Of a DNA stretch of 46,393 bases, positions 25,676 to 34,369 are shown one piece after another (position 1 is the stretch's first letter; each line of letters begins with the position of its first letter). The notes under the pieces were generated by a model, which saw only the letters and a list, made by a program, of their open reading frames with translations, searched no databases and had not been told where the DNA came from. The translations under genes and the position numbers were made by a program. Origin of the DNA: Pseudomonadota bacterium (GTDB lineage Bacteria; Pseudomonadota; Alphaproteobacteria; GCA-2731375); NCBI GenBank assembly GCA_027623205.1, contig JAQBYC010000029.1, positions 1 to 46,393 on the forward strand. Direction: 5' to 3'.

Positions 25676-26128
25676 ATGACCCGATCTGTTGCTGAAAACA
25701 GAAAGGCCCGCCACAACTATTTCATCGATGAAACGTTGGAGGCGGGCCTAATCCTGACCGGCACGGAAGTGAAATCCCTGCGCGCCGGTCAGGCCAGTAT
25801 TGCCGAGGCCTACGCAGTGGAGCGGGACGGCGCCTTGCAACTGATCAATGCCCATATTCCGGAGTACAAAGGCGGCAATCGCTTCAATCACGAGCCTCTG
25901 CGCCCGCGGCAACTGTTATTGCATAAACGCGAGATGGAACGCCTTACCAACGCGATCGCCCGCGCCGGCATCACCGTGGTGCCCTTAAAGCTGTATTTCA
26001 ATGATCGCGGAATTGCCAAAATTCTCCTGGGCATCGCCAAAGGTAAAAAGCAGCATGACAAGCGGGCCACGATCAAGGATCGGGATTGGAAGCGGGACCA
26101 GGCCCGTCTGCTCCGCAACCGGGGATAG
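25676..26128 (+). CDS. smpB: SsrA-binding protein SmpB
   Basis: A 150-residue protein that binds tmRNA and delivers it to stalled ribosomes. Recognisable parts are [10 protein letters not shown] at the start, [31 protein letters not shown], and the basic tail [19 protein letters not shown]. The start MTRSVAENR is chosen because it matches the usual SmpB N-terminus; it lies four bases after dapA. The TAG stop is also the first base pairs of repeat copy 2, so the 3' end of the mRNA passes into that structure. The tmRNA gene is not in this window. Confidence 0.96.
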   Translation: MTRSVAENRKARHNYFIDETLEAGLILTGTEVKSLRAGQASIAEAYAVERDGALQLINAHIPEYKGGNRFNHEPLRPRQLLLHKREMERLTNAIARAGITVVPLKLYFNDRGIAKILLGIAKGKKQHDKRATIKDRDWKRDQARLLRNRG

Positions 26129-26230
26129 AGCGGTTTTCAATTAATCGGAGTCGCTCTCGTGACTTAAGTAATTGGTTCAATTGCTCTATTCTTAAGGAGT
26201 CCGAGCATGTTTTAAGGACACATGCTCTAG
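26127..26230 (+). repeat. Structured intergenic repeat, copy 2
   Basis: A 104-nt element, 88 of 104 positions identical to 12444-12547. It begins inside the smpB stop codon. Where it differs in stems the pairing is kept: the outer stem has GG in place of AA opposite TT (G-U pairs), and the inner hairpin is GTCGC-TCTC-GTGAC with one G-U pair. The 3' hairpin is longer here (GAGCATGT 26203-26210 with ACATGCTC 26220-26227). AAGGAG (26194-26199) again lies seven bases before an ATG, but here the frame stops after two codons. It separates smpB from the convergent uracil-DNA glycosylase gene. Confidence 0.85.
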
Positions 26231-26242
26231 CCCGGAAACGCT

Positions 26243-26914
26243 CTAAATCCCGTCGGGCGCAAGGGCGTCCAGATCGGCGCGAATGCCGGCGAAAACCGCC
26301 TGGAACATTTCGACCGTCAGGCGTCTGGTGTTGGTGTTGTAGCGGGAGCAGTGATAGCTGTCGTACAGGATGCGCCCATCACCCAGGTCATGACGGGCGT
26401 TATGGCCAAAGGAATAGGCGGCCTGCGGCAACGCCAAGGTTTTCAGCAAACTGTCGTGTGCGATCCGCCCCAAAGCCAGGATGGCCCGTGGCCTCGGTAA
26501 TCCGGCCAGTTGCCCCATCAGAAACTGCCGGCAAGTCCTGATCTCGGCGGCAATAGGTTTGTTTTGTGGCGGCACGCAGCGCACGGCATTCGTAATCCGG
26601 CAATCCACCAGGTTCAGCCCGTCGTCGACCCGGCGGTCGTAGGTGCCGGTGGAAAACCCTTGCTCCGCCAGCGTTTGATACAACAGATCACCTGCGAAAT
26701 CGCCGGTGAAGGGGCGGGCGGTGCGATTGGCGCCGGATAGGCCCGGGGCCAGGCCAACAATCAACAGGCGGGCCTTTGGATCACCAAAGCTTGAAACCGC
26801 GCCGTTGAACCAGTCGGGCTGTTTGACCTGGCTTTCCCGCCGAAACGCCACCAGACGCGGGCAAAGGCAACAATTCGCCGGCGGATCGGCGGGTTGTGTC
26901 CCGGTTCGCGCCAT
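26243..26914 (-). CDS. Uracil-DNA glycosylase, family 5 (UdgB-like)
   Basis: A 223-residue uracil-DNA glycosylase with an Fe-S cluster. Cysteines in CCLCPRL, AVRCVPPQNK and IRTCRQFL supply the ligands. Motif 1 reads GLAPGLSGANRTARPFTGD, which lacks the polar residue of family 4 and matches family 5. The last motif is YHCSRYNTNT. It removes uracil and probably other deaminated bases from DNA. The start ATG overlaps the TGA of the upstream NYN gene as TGATG, so the two are translationally coupled. It is convergent with smpB across repeat copy 2. Confidence 0.9.
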   Translation of the reverse strand: MARTGTQPADPPANCCLCPRLVAFRRESQVKQPDWFNGAVSSFGDPKARLLIVGLAPGLSGANRTARPFTGDFAGDLLYQTLAEQGFSTGTYDRRVDDGLNLVDCRITNAVRCVPPQNKPIAAEIRTCRQFLMGQLAGLPRPRAILALGRIAHDSLLKTLALPQAAYSFGHNARHDLGDGRILYDSYHCSRYNTNTRRLTVEMFQAVFAGIRADLDALAPDGI

Positions 26915-27543
26915 CAGGCGCTTTGGCTCTCGCTATCGTCGTAGTCATCATCATTCTGCCCCAAACCCACAGGTAGTTGGTTGGCCTCGTCGGGCAAAGC
27001 CGGTGCCATCCGGCGGTTGCCGTTGCGGGATATCTCGGGAATCAATTTTTCCAAATCCAGGAAAACATCCGCCTGGCGCCGCAATTCGTCTGCCGCCATG
27101 GGGGGCGTGGAGCGTACCGTTGACACGACGGTGACACGTTTGCCTTTGCGCTGCACGGCCTCCACCAGACGGCGGAAATCGCCGTCACCGGAAAAAACAT
27201 AGAGATGATCCAGGTTATCGGCCATTTCCAGCATATCCACCGCCAGCTCGATATCCATGTTGCCTTTGATTTTGCGCCGGCCGGCCGCGTCGGTGAATTC
27301 CTTGGTCGGTTTGGTCACCATGGTGTAGCCGTTATAATCCAGCCAATCGACCAGGGGACGAATGGGTGAATATTCCTGATCTTCGATTAGCGCGGTATAA
27401 TAGAGCGCCCGTACCAGATAACCGCGACCCGAAAAGTACTCCAGTAATTTCTTGTAATCGATATCGAACCCCAAGGCCCGGGCGGCAGCATACAAGTTCG
27501 AGCCGTCGATGAATAAGGCAATGCGCTCGGATTCAGTATTCAT
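26914..27543 (-). CDS. NYN domain protein, LabA/DUF88-like putative ribonuclease
   Basis: A 209-residue protein of the PIN-like NYN family. The acidic residues are seen in IALFIDGSNLY (D13), KGNMDIELAVDML and FSGDGDFRRL. Such proteins are thought to be metal-dependent RNases. The acidic tail NDDDYDDSES is not part of the domain. AGGA seven bases before the ATG supports the start. It is divergent from folK over a 120-base AT-rich stretch and is coupled to the uracil-DNA glycosylase gene. Its place in this housekeeping block is common in Rhodospirillales as far as I recall. Confidence 0.9.
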   Translation of the reverse strand: MNTESERIALFIDGSNLYAAARALGFDIDYKKLLEYFSGRGYLVRALYYTALIEDQEYSPIRPLVDWLDYNGYTMVTKPTKEFTDAAGRRKIKGNMDIELAVDMLEMADNLDHLYVFSGDGDFRRLVEAVQRKGKRVTVVSTVRSTPPMAADELRRQADVFLDLEKLIPEISRNGNRRMAPALPDEANQLPVGLGQNDDDYDDSESQSA

Positions 27544-27663
27544 GATAATTCCTGTTTTAAAATCGTATTGTATGAATGTATGAAAAATTGGCGTTATTTT
27601 GATAATCGATATAGAAGACCACCATATGCCATGCCGTACAGCCGTTCTACAAGGAAACTTGGG

Positions 27664-27735
27664 ATGGAACCACCAATGTTCGGGGTATTTAGCAACAATA
27701 TTCTGTTATATCTGATTGCGGATGGCGTGCGATGA
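27664..27735 (+). CDS. Possible 23-codon leader ORF upstream of folK
   Basis: The frame encodes MEPPMFGVFSNNILLYLIADGVR: a short polar start and a hydrophobic middle. AAGGAA lies about eight bases before its ATG, while folK itself has no ribosome binding site. The TGA overlaps the folK ATG as ATGA. It could be a leader that couples translation to folK, or simply the ribosome entry point for it. No family likeness is seen. Confidence 0.4.
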   Translation: MEPPMFGVFSNNILLYLIADGVR

Positions 27736-28235
27736 TACTGATTGGCCTTGGTGGCAATCTCGAGTCCCCGGAATTCGGCGCGCCTGAACAGGTGCTTGGC
27801 GCGTCGCTAAATCAGTTGCAGCAGGCGGGCGTGCGGCTGCTTGGCCGTTCGCCCTGGTACCGCTCCGCCCCGGTTCCGGCTTCGGATCAACCTTGGTTTG
27901 TCAATGGCGTCGCCCGTATCGAAACCGCCCTCGCGCCGCAGGCTCTGCTGGCTCTTTTGCATCGAGTGGAAGCCCGTTTGGGGCGCCGGCGGGGCGCGCG
28001 TTGGGCCGCGCGAATTATCGATCTGGATTTGCTCGCCTATGGTGAACGTGTCGTTGCCGACTGCGGCCGAGATGGGCTTGTCTTACCCCATCCCCGCCTG
28101 TGCGAACGCGCCTTTGTGCTGGCGCCCTTGGCCGATCTTGTGCCGGCCTGGCGCCATCCAGTGTCCGGGAAATTGGCGACGGAATTGCTGGCGGCGTTGG
28201 CCGGTGGACAGCAATTCCACGAAATAACTGACTAA
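27732..28235 (+). CDS. folK: 2-amino-4-hydroxy-6-hydroxymethyldihydropteridine pyrophosphokinase
   Basis: A 167-residue HPPK, which transfers pyrophosphate from ATP to 6-hydroxymethyl-dihydropterin in folate synthesis. The N-terminus ILIGLGGNLESP, the SPWYRSAPV loop, DQPWFVNGV, and the signature RWAARIIDLDLLAYG with its Mg-binding Asp pair are all present, followed by LPHPRLCERAFVLAPL. It overlaps a possible 23-codon leader. It is followed by rpoZ after 125 bases. Confidence 0.95.
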   Translation: MILIGLGGNLESPEFGAPEQVLGASLNQLQQAGVRLLGRSPWYRSAPVPASDQPWFVNGVARIETALAPQALLALLHRVEARLGRRRGARWAARIIDLDLLAYGERVVADCGRDGLVLPHPRLCERAFVLAPLADLVPAWRHPVSGKLATELLAALAGGQQFHEITD

Positions 28236-28250
28236 GCTGGCCTAAGTCAT

Positions 28251-28279
28251 TTGCACTATTGGCGAATGTGCTTTACATG
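28251..28279 (+). promoter_or_regulatory. Candidate promoter upstream of rpoZ
   Basis: TTGCAC (28251-28256) and TACATG (28274-28279) are separated by exactly 17 bases, about 80 bases before the rpoZ start. The -35 matches well and the -10 only partly. It would drive rpoZ and possibly rsh and the genes after it. Confidence 0.35.
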
Positions 28280-28360
28280 AGCCTTGAATTACAGCCCTAG
28301 CGGACCTATTTGTAGCGTCGCTGAGAGGCCTCTGAACGGGGCAATGGAGATATAACGAAG

Positions 28361-28741
28361 ATGGCTCGTGTTACCGTCGAAGATTGTATTGATAAAGTAC
28401 CGAACCGATTCGAATTGGTGTTGATCGCGGCCGGCCGCGCCCGGCAGATTTCCGCTGGCGCGGAATTGACCGTGCCCGAGGACCGGGACAAGCAGTCGGT
28501 CATCGCCCTGCGTGAAATCGCCGAGGAAACCATATCCGCCGACACTTTGCGTGATAATGTCATACAGACCATGCAGCGCCATATCGAAGTGGACGAGCCG
28601 GAAGAGGATGATATGGAGGCGCAAATGTTGAGCCACCAATTCGCCGATAATATCGGAGAATCAGAAGTGCTGGTGCCGGATCTCGCGCCTGCCGCGGGTG
28701 GCTCTGGCGGTTCGGACAACGAAGACGAGGATGAAGCGTAA
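28361..28741 (+). CDS. rpoZ: DNA-directed RNA polymerase omega subunit
   Basis: A 126-residue omega subunit, which helps assemble and stabilise core RNA polymerase. The start [20 protein letters not shown] and the segment [16 protein letters not shown] are typical, as is [16 protein letters not shown]. The C-terminal half is an acidic extension found in alphaproteobacterial omegas. It lies directly upstream of rsh, the usual pairing, and omega also takes part in the response to ppGpp. Confidence 0.96.
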   Translation: MARVTVEDCIDKVPNRFELVLIAAGRARQISAGAELTVPEDRDKQSVIALREIAEETISADTLRDNVIQTMQRHIEVDEPEEDDMEAQMLSHQFADNIGESEVLVPDLAPAAGGSGGSDNEDEDEA

Positions 28742-28831
28742 AGGCATAATTGCCCCGCGCAACGCCGCACCGCAATTGGGCGCACGGCCTGTGTCGCCTG
28801 AGGCGGCGCTGCCGCCGTGTCGGGTCATCGC

Positions 28832-31015
28832 ATGATCCGGCAGTTTGAACTGGTTGAACGGGTTGCTGAGTACGACAGCCACGTTGATGAAGACTTGCTG
28901 AACCGTGCCTATGTCTTTTCAATGAAGGCGCACGGCAGTCAATTGCGGGCGTCCGGTGATCCCTATTTTTCCCACCCGGTGGAAGTCGCCGGCATCCTGG
29001 CGGACTACAAGTTGGATTGCGCCACCATTGTCACCGCCTTGTTGCACGACACGGTGGAGGACACGCTTGCCACCATCGAACAAATCAGGGAATTGTTCGG
29101 CGAAGAAATTAGCCGTTTGGTCGATGGCGTCACCAAATTAGCCAAGCTGGAATTAAAACCGGAAGCCAACCAGCAAGCGGAAAATTTCCGCAAGCTGGTA
29201 CTGGCCATGTCAGATGATATCCGGGTCCTGTTGGTCAAGCTGGCGGACCGTCTGCACAATATGCAGACCTTGATTTTCCTGAGTTCGAAAGAGAAGCGCC
29301 TGCGGATCGCAACGGAAACCATGGAGATCTATGCACCCCTGGCGGAACGCCTCGGGATGCAACGCTTAAAACAAGAACTGGAGGACCTGGCATTTGCCGA
29401 ACAGAATCCCGATGCCAGGGAATCTGTCCTACGGCGCCTGGAATTCCTGCATGACAGTGGCGAAAACCTGCAAGAGCGTATCAATGCCGAACTTGAGGAC
29501 ACCTGCGAGAGGGCCGGGATTCCGGTGGAGGTGACCAGTCGGGTCAAGACACCTTATTCGATCTGGCACAAGATGCAACGCGACCGGGTTTCTTTCGAAC
29601 AATTGTCCGATACCGTCGCCTTCCGTTTAGTCGTCGAAACTGTGGCCGATTGTTATCGGGTTCTGGGCGTCGTGCATGGCCGTTATAAAATGGTTCCGGG
29701 GCGTTTTAAGGACTATATCTCGACCCCGAAATCCAACAACTATCAATCCCTGCATACGACGGTTATCGGGCCGGAAAACCGCCGTATCGAAGTTCAGATC
29801 CGAACCTCAAATATGCACCGGGTGGCGGAATTTGGGGTCGCGGCCCATTGGCAGTACAAACAGGACGTGGGCCCCGGGGACGGCGGCCAGTACCGCTGGC
29901 TGCAAGGCCTGCTTGAAATTCTGGAGAATGCCCATAGTTCGGAAGAATTCTTGGAACATACCAAGCTGGAAATGTACCCCGATCAGGTGTTCTGTTTCAC
30001 CCCGAGAGGCGGCGTGATCGCCTTGCCGCGCGGCGCCACCAGTGTTGATTTTGCCTACGCCCTGCATACCGATATTGGCCACTCATGCGTTGGCTGCAAG
30101 GTAAATGGCAGCGTCGCACCGTTGCGCACGCAATTGAAAAATGGTGACCAGGTAGAAATCCTGCGCTCGAAAAAGGTTGCGCCCGAAGCGGCCTGGGAGA
30201 GTTTCGTGGTGACCGGCAAGGCACGGTCCGCCATTCGGCGATTTGTCCGCGCCGAGCAGCGGGAGGAATACCGGAAGTTGGGTCGTGCCATCGCCGAGAA
30301 GGCCTTTCGTGAATCCAGACACGAATTTTCGGACCGCGTCATGGAAAACGTTCTGCCGCTATTTCATGCCCTGACGGCGGATGAGATCTATGTTGAACTG
30401 GGTCAGGGTAATTTGGCGTCGCGTGACCTGCTGGCCAAAATTTTTCCCGGTGAAGGCCGTTGGCATGCTCGCGGCGCGTTCGGAGCGATCAATCGCATGA
30501 TCCCCGCGCGATTACGCCGGAATAGCGGCAATACCGATGTCAATCACGGTCGCAATGCAGAGAACGCCATTCCCATACAGGGACTGACTCCAGGCCTGGC
30601 GGTTCACTATGCAGAATGTTGCCATCCATTGCCCGGCGACCGCATCGTCGGTATCGTAATGCCGGGCCGGGGCATCGATATCCACACCATCGATTGCGCT
30701 CGATTGGCTGATTTGTCGGACGATCGGGATAATTGGATTGATGTGCGCTGGGATTTGGATCCGAATGATCCGGGTTTCTATGTCGGGCGGATTGATACTG
30801 TTTTGTCCAACCAACCGGGAAGCCTGTCCAGTCTGTCTAGCGTCATTGCGAAGAATCTGGGCAATATATCGAACCTCAAGGTCACCGACCGCAGCGCCGA
30901 TTTCTTTGAATTACGGGTGGATGTCGAGGTCGCCGACCTGAAACATCTCACCAACATCATCGCGGCCCTTAGGGCGACCCCGGACATTAGTTCAGCGGAG
31001 CGAATACGCGGATGA
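28832..31015 (+). CDS. rsh: Bifunctional (p)ppGpp synthetase/hydrolase (Rsh)
   Basis: A 727-residue RelA/SpoT homologue. The HD hydrolase domain has H48 in YFSHPVEV, H72-D73 in LLHDTVEDT, and RLHNMQTL. The synthetase domain has RFKDYISTPKSNNYQSLHTT (R291-D294 are the RxKD charge motif of bifunctional enzymes), then EVQIRT. The TGS domain begins near QVFCFTPRGGVIALP, and an ACT domain closes the protein. It makes and degrades the stringent-response alarmone. ATG 28832 is preferred over a GTG five codons earlier. The gap after rpoZ holds a GGCGGC-GCT-GCCGCC hairpin just before the start. The TGA overlaps pyrE as ATGA. It is the only Rel/Spo gene here. Confidence 0.95.
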   Translation: MIRQFELVERVAEYDSHVDEDLLNRAYVFSMKAHGSQLRASGDPYFSHPVEVAGILADYKLDCATIVTALLHDTVEDTLATIEQIRELFGEEISRLVDGVTKLAKLELKPEANQQAENFRKLVLAMSDDIRVLLVKLADRLHNMQTLIFLSSKEKRLRIATETMEIYAPLAERLGMQRLKQELEDLAFAEQNPDARESVLRRLEFLHDSGENLQERINAELEDTCERAGIPVEVTSRVKTPYSIWHKMQRDRVSFEQLSDTVAFRLVVETVADCYRVLGVVHGRYKMVPGRFKDYISTPKSNNYQSLHTTVIGPENRRIEVQIRTSNMHRVAEFGVAAHWQYKQDVGPGDGGQYRWLQGLLEILENAHSSEEFLEHTKLEMYPDQVFCFTPRGGVIALPRGATSVDFAYALHTDIGHSCVGCKVNGSVAPLRTQLKNGDQVEILRSKKVAPEAAWESFVVTGKARSAIRRFVRAEQREEYRKLGRAIAEKAFRESRHEFSDRVMENVLPLFHALTADEIYVELGQGNLASRDLLAKIFPGEGRWHARGAFGAINRMIPARLRRNSGNTDVNHGRNAENAIPIQGLTPGLAVHYAECCHPLPGDRIVGIVMPGRGIDIHTIDCARLADLSDDRDNWIDVRWDLDPNDPGFYVGRIDTVLSNQPGSLSSLSSVIAKNLGNISNLKVTDRSADFFELRVDVEVADLKHLTNIIAALRATPDISSAERIRG

Positions 31016-31599
31016 ACGATCAGGATGTATTGCAGCATTTTCGGGACTCCGGCGCCTTGCTGGAAGGTCACTTCATTCTCACTTCGGGGCTACGCAGCCC
31101 GACCTATCTGCAGTGCGCCAAAGTCTTGATGTATCCGGACAAGGCTGCGGCATTGTGCGCGGAACTGGCAGACAGGATTGTCGCGGCGCTGGGCAAAGAT
31201 GTCATCGATCTGGTGGTCTCGCCAGCCATGGGCGGCGTCGTGGTTGGTTACGAGATGGGCCGCCAATTGGGTTGTCCGGCTATCTTCACCGAGCGGATTG
31301 ACGGCGAATTTGCCTTGCGGCGAGGTTTTGAAATAACGCCCGGTGCCCGTGTGCTGATGGCCGAGGATATCGTGACCACGGGCCTGTCGTCACGGGAATG
31401 CATCGCCTGTATACGGCACTTGGGCGGTGAGGTTGTTGCGGCATCCTGCCTGATCGACCGTTCGGACGGAAAAGTGGATGTGGGCGTGCCTCTATTCGCC
31501 CTGGTTGGCCTGGAAGTGCCGGCCTATGAAGCAGAACGCCTGCCGCCCGATCTGGCGGCTATTCCGGCCATTAAGCCGGGAAGCCGCGGTTTGCGTTAG
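31012..31599 (+). CDS. pyrE: Orotate phosphoribosyltransferase
   Basis: A 195-residue enzyme that joins orotate and PRPP to give OMP in pyrimidine synthesis. The N-terminal FILTSGLRSPTYLQCAKV, the loop ERIDGEFALRRGFEI and the PRPP-binding VLMAEDIVTTGLS are clear. The start overlaps the rsh stop as ATGA, so translation is probably coupled. pdxJ follows after 52 bases. Confidence 0.95.
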   Translation: MNDQDVLQHFRDSGALLEGHFILTSGLRSPTYLQCAKVLMYPDKAAALCAELADRIVAALGKDVIDLVVSPAMGGVVVGYEMGRQLGCPAIFTERIDGEFALRRGFEITPGARVLMAEDIVTTGLSSRECIACIRHLGGEVVAASCLIDRSDGKVDVGVPLFALVGLEVPAYEAERLPPDLAAIPAIKPGSRGLR

Positions 31600-31651
31600 C
31601 AGGCAAGAAGGTTTTAGATCGGCACAGGGTAGACGAACAAGGGAGTGCCAT

Positions 31652-32407
31652 ATGAGTGAGACATTGCGTCTTGGCGTCAATATCGACCACGTTGCAACGA
31701 TCCGGAATGCCCGTGGTATCGCCCATCCCGATCCAATCCGCGCAGCTCGCATGGCTGCAGAGGCTGGGGCGGATGGTATCACCGCACATTTGCGCGAAGA
31801 TCGCCGGCATATTTCTGACCAGGATATCGAACGTCTAAGCGAGCAGATCGATCTTCCTCTAAATCTTGAAATGGCTGCGACGCAAGAGATGTTGGCCATT
31901 GCTCTGCGCCATCGTCCCCATGCAGCCTGTATCGTTCCAGAAAAACGGCGGGAAATAACGACGGAGGGCGGCCTTGATGCCCATGGTGGCGCGAACCATT
32001 TGCGGCGCTACGTGGATACATTGGGGCAGGCCGGCATTCGTGTTTCCCTGTTTGTCGATCCAGAGCCAATACAATTGGAGGCAGCCTTGCGCCTCGGAGC
32101 ACCAGTGGTGGAATTGCACACTGGCTGCTATGCCGATGCCGAGCCTGGCACCTGGAAAGTAGAGCTGGAACGTCTGCGCGCGGCCGCCGCCTTGGCCGAG
32201 GGCATGGGCTTGGAATGCCATGCCGGTCATGGATTGAGCTATGACAATGTCAGCCCGGTGGCTGCGATCCCCAATCTCAGGGAGTTGAACATCGGCCATT
32301 TTCTGATTGGCGAGGCCATATTTGGCGGGCTGGATTCGGCGATTAAACGTATGCGCTCGCTAATGGACAAGGCCCGCGCCGAAGCCTCGGGTAGCCGCTC
32401 CGCATGA
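31652..32407 (+). CDS. pdxJ: Pyridoxine 5'-phosphate synthase
   Basis: A 251-residue TIM-barrel enzyme that condenses aminoacetone phosphate-type substrate with deoxyxylulose phosphate in vitamin B6 synthesis. LGVNIDHVATIRNARG at the start, ITAHLREDRRHI, and CHAGHGLSYDNVSP near the end are family signatures. GGGAG lies six bases before the chosen ATG. Of the PLP users in this window, the DSD1-type and threonine-dehydratase-like enzymes would depend on this pathway. acpS follows after 20 bases. Confidence 0.96.
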   Translation: MSETLRLGVNIDHVATIRNARGIAHPDPIRAARMAAEAGADGITAHLREDRRHISDQDIERLSEQIDLPLNLEMAATQEMLAIALRHRPHAACIVPEKRREITTEGGLDAHGGANHLRRYVDTLGQAGIRVSLFVDPEPIQLEAALRLGAPVVELHTGCYADAEPGTWKVELERLRAAAALAEGMGLECHAGHGLSYDNVSPVAAIPNLRELNIGHFLIGEAIFGGLDSAIKRMRSLMDKARAEASGSRSA

Positions 32408-32427
32408 GGGAATTCTAGGCATCTGAC

Positions 32428-32862
32428 ATGATCATTGGTATTGGTAGCGACCTGATTGATATGCGCCGCATCGAACGGACCCTTGAACGCTTTGGCGACC
32501 GTTTTGTCCAACGAATTTTTACACCGGTGGAGCGGCAAAAGGCGGAGCGGCGACGCAACCGGGTAGAAACCTATGCCAAGCGTTTCGCTGCCAAGGAGGC
32601 TTGTTCAAAGGCCTTGGGCACCGGCTTTCGCCGCGGCGTATTCTGGTCGGATATGGGCGTTGTCAATCTGCCGGGCGGCAAGCCGAGCATGGAATTGACC
32701 GGTGGCGCCTTGAAACGCTTGCAAGAACTGACGCCACCGGGCATGAAGGCGCAAATCGACCTGACACTGACCGATGAATCTCCCCTAGGCCAAGCTTTTG
32801 TCATCATCACCGCTGTTCCCGTGAACCTGAACAGCGGCGATGACAATCGTGGAACGGAATGA
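32428..32862 (+). CDS. acpS: Holo-[acyl-carrier-protein] synthase
   Basis: A 144-residue phosphopantetheinyl transferase. It activates acyl carrier protein by attaching 4'-phosphopantetheine from CoA to Ser. The Mg-binding Asp is in [15 protein letters not shown] and the Glu/Lys pair in [16 protein letters not shown]. The C-terminal tail of about 15 residues is not conserved. It might also modify the carrier domain of the fusion protein at 16995, although this is inference. Its TGA overlaps lepB as ATGA. Confidence 0.95.
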   Translation: MIIGIGSDLIDMRRIERTLERFGDRFVQRIFTPVERQKAERRRNRVETYAKRFAAKEACSKALGTGFRRGVFWSDMGVVNLPGGKPSMELTGGALKRLQELTPPGMKAQIDLTLTDESPLGQAFVIITAVPVNLNSGDDNRGTE

Positions 32863-33653
32863 AGCGCGCCCGAACGAATATGGAAAAGATGAACTCAGAA
32901 CATGTAGCCAGCGCCAAGGTCGAACGCCAGGATGGCTGGCGCGAGACCATCAAGACGGTGATTTATGCCGTCCTGATCGCCTTGGTGATACGTACCGTGG
33001 CCTATGAACCGTTCAACATCCCTTCGGGTTCGATGTTGCCGACCCTGTTGATCGGCGATTATGTTTTCGTGTCGAAATTCCCTTACGGATATAGCCGATA
33101 TTCCATGCCTTTGAGCCCGCCTTTGTTCAGTGGACGGATCAATGAGTCGCCGGTCGTGCGTGGCGATATCGTGGTATTCAAGCTACCCACCGATAATTCA
33201 ACGGACTATATCAAACGGATCATTGGCTTGCCGGGCGACCGTATTCAGGTTCTTGATGGTGTTCTGCATATCAATGGCAAAGCCGTGAAACGGGAACGAG
33301 TAGAAGATTTCGTGCAGACTCATCGCCGGTCCCGCTACGGCAGGGTACCGCAATATCGTGAAACTCTGCCCAATGGCCGCAGCTATCTGACTCTGGATTT
33401 GCAGTCCCGCGGCATGGCCGACAACACTAATGTTTATGTCGTGCCGGAAGCGCATTATTTTGCCATGGGCGACAACCGGGACGATTCCACCGATAGCCGG
33501 TTTCTTGATCATGTGGGCTTCATTCCAGCGGTAAATCTGGTTGGGCGTGCCGATATGATATTCTTCTCGGTGAATGACAGTGCCCGCATTTGGGAAATCT
33601 GGAAATGGCCCAAGGCTATTCGTTTCAGCCGTTTCTTCAGCGGCTTTGGTTAA
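32859..33653 (+). CDS. lepB: Signal peptidase I
   Basis: A 264-residue membrane-bound serine/lysine protease that removes signal peptides. One membrane segment (about residues 31-46, [15 protein letters not shown]) anchors it. The nucleophile is S58 in [10 protein letters not shown], the general base is K119 in [11 protein letters not shown], and [12 protein letters not shown] lies near the C-terminus. The start overlaps the acpS stop; ATGs at 32880 and 32889 are alternatives but the coupled one is simplest. It is followed by rnc after 3 bases, the conserved lepB-rnc-era order. Confidence 0.96.
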   Translation: MKRARTNMEKMNSEHVASAKVERQDGWRETIKTVIYAVLIALVIRTVAYEPFNIPSGSMLPTLLIGDYVFVSKFPYGYSRYSMPLSPPLFSGRINESPVVRGDIVVFKLPTDNSTDYIKRIIGLPGDRIQVLDGVLHINGKAVKRERVEDFVQTHRRSRYGRVPQYRETLPNGRSYLTLDLQSRGMADNTNVYVVPEAHYFAMGDNRDDSTDSRFLDHVGFIPAVNLVGRADMIFFSVNDSARIWEIWKWPKAIRFSRFFSGFG

Positions 33654-33656
33654 GCT

Positions 33657-34364
33657 GTGAACGACCAGAAGTTCTCTGAACTGTATCTCCTGTTAGGGCA
33701 CGAATTCGCACATCCGGCGTTGTTGGAGGAAGCCCTCAGCCACCCATCGCTGGACCGGCGGCGTCATGGCGGCCGGGATTACCAACGCCTGGAGTTCTTG
33801 GGAGATCGGGTTTTGGGTCTGGTGATCTCCACCGCCCTTTATCGTGATGACTCCGGTGCCGACGAAGGGTCGCTGGCGGTCCGTTTCAATACCTTGGTGC
33901 GTCGAGAAACCGTGGCGGATGCGGCCCGCCTGCTTGGCCTGGGCGCCTATATTTTGCTGGGAAGAAGTGAAGAGCAGCAGGGCGGGCGGGACAAGTCTGC
34001 GATCTTGGCCGACGTTTGCGAGGCGGTGCTGGGCGCTTTATATCTTGACGGCGGCCTGGCGGTGGCGGAGGCCTTCGTGCTGCGTTATTGGGCCGAGTTC
34101 ATGGCCAACAGTAGCAGCGCGGCCAAGGACCCCAAAACTGAGTTACAGGAATTAATTCAGCGCCGGGACGGCAAACCGCCCCGTTACCAGGTGCTGGCCC
34201 GGAACGGCCCCGACCATGCCCCCTGTTTTACGGTGGAAGTACGTGCCGACGGGATCGAACCGGCCAGCGGCCAGGGCGGCTCCCTACAGGAGGCTGAGAA
34301 AGAGGCGGCAAAGGCCATGTTGGCCAGCGTGGACACTCATGTCCACAAAGCGTCGAAAGGCTGA
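33657..34364 (+). CDS. rnc: Ribonuclease III
   Basis: A 235-residue double-strand-specific endoribonuclease that processes rRNA precursors and regulates mRNA. The signature YQRLEFLGDRVLGL (E46, D50) and KSAILADVCEAVLGALYLDGG hold the metal-binding acids. The C-terminal dsRNA-binding domain starts near DPKTELQELIQ and ends in EAEKEAAKAML. The start codon is GTG, three bases past the lepB stop. The era start is 5 bases after its stop. Confidence 0.96.
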   Translation: MNDQKFSELYLLLGHEFAHPALLEEALSHPSLDRRRHGGRDYQRLEFLGDRVLGLVISTALYRDDSGADEGSLAVRFNTLVRRETVADAARLLGLGAYILLGRSEEQQGGRDKSAILADVCEAVLGALYLDGGLAVAEAFVLRYWAEFMANSSSAAKDPKTELQELIQRRDGKPPRYQVLARNGPDHAPCFTVEVRADGIEPASGQGGSLQEAEKEAAKAMLASVDTHVHKASKG

Positions 34365-34369
34365 TTAGA

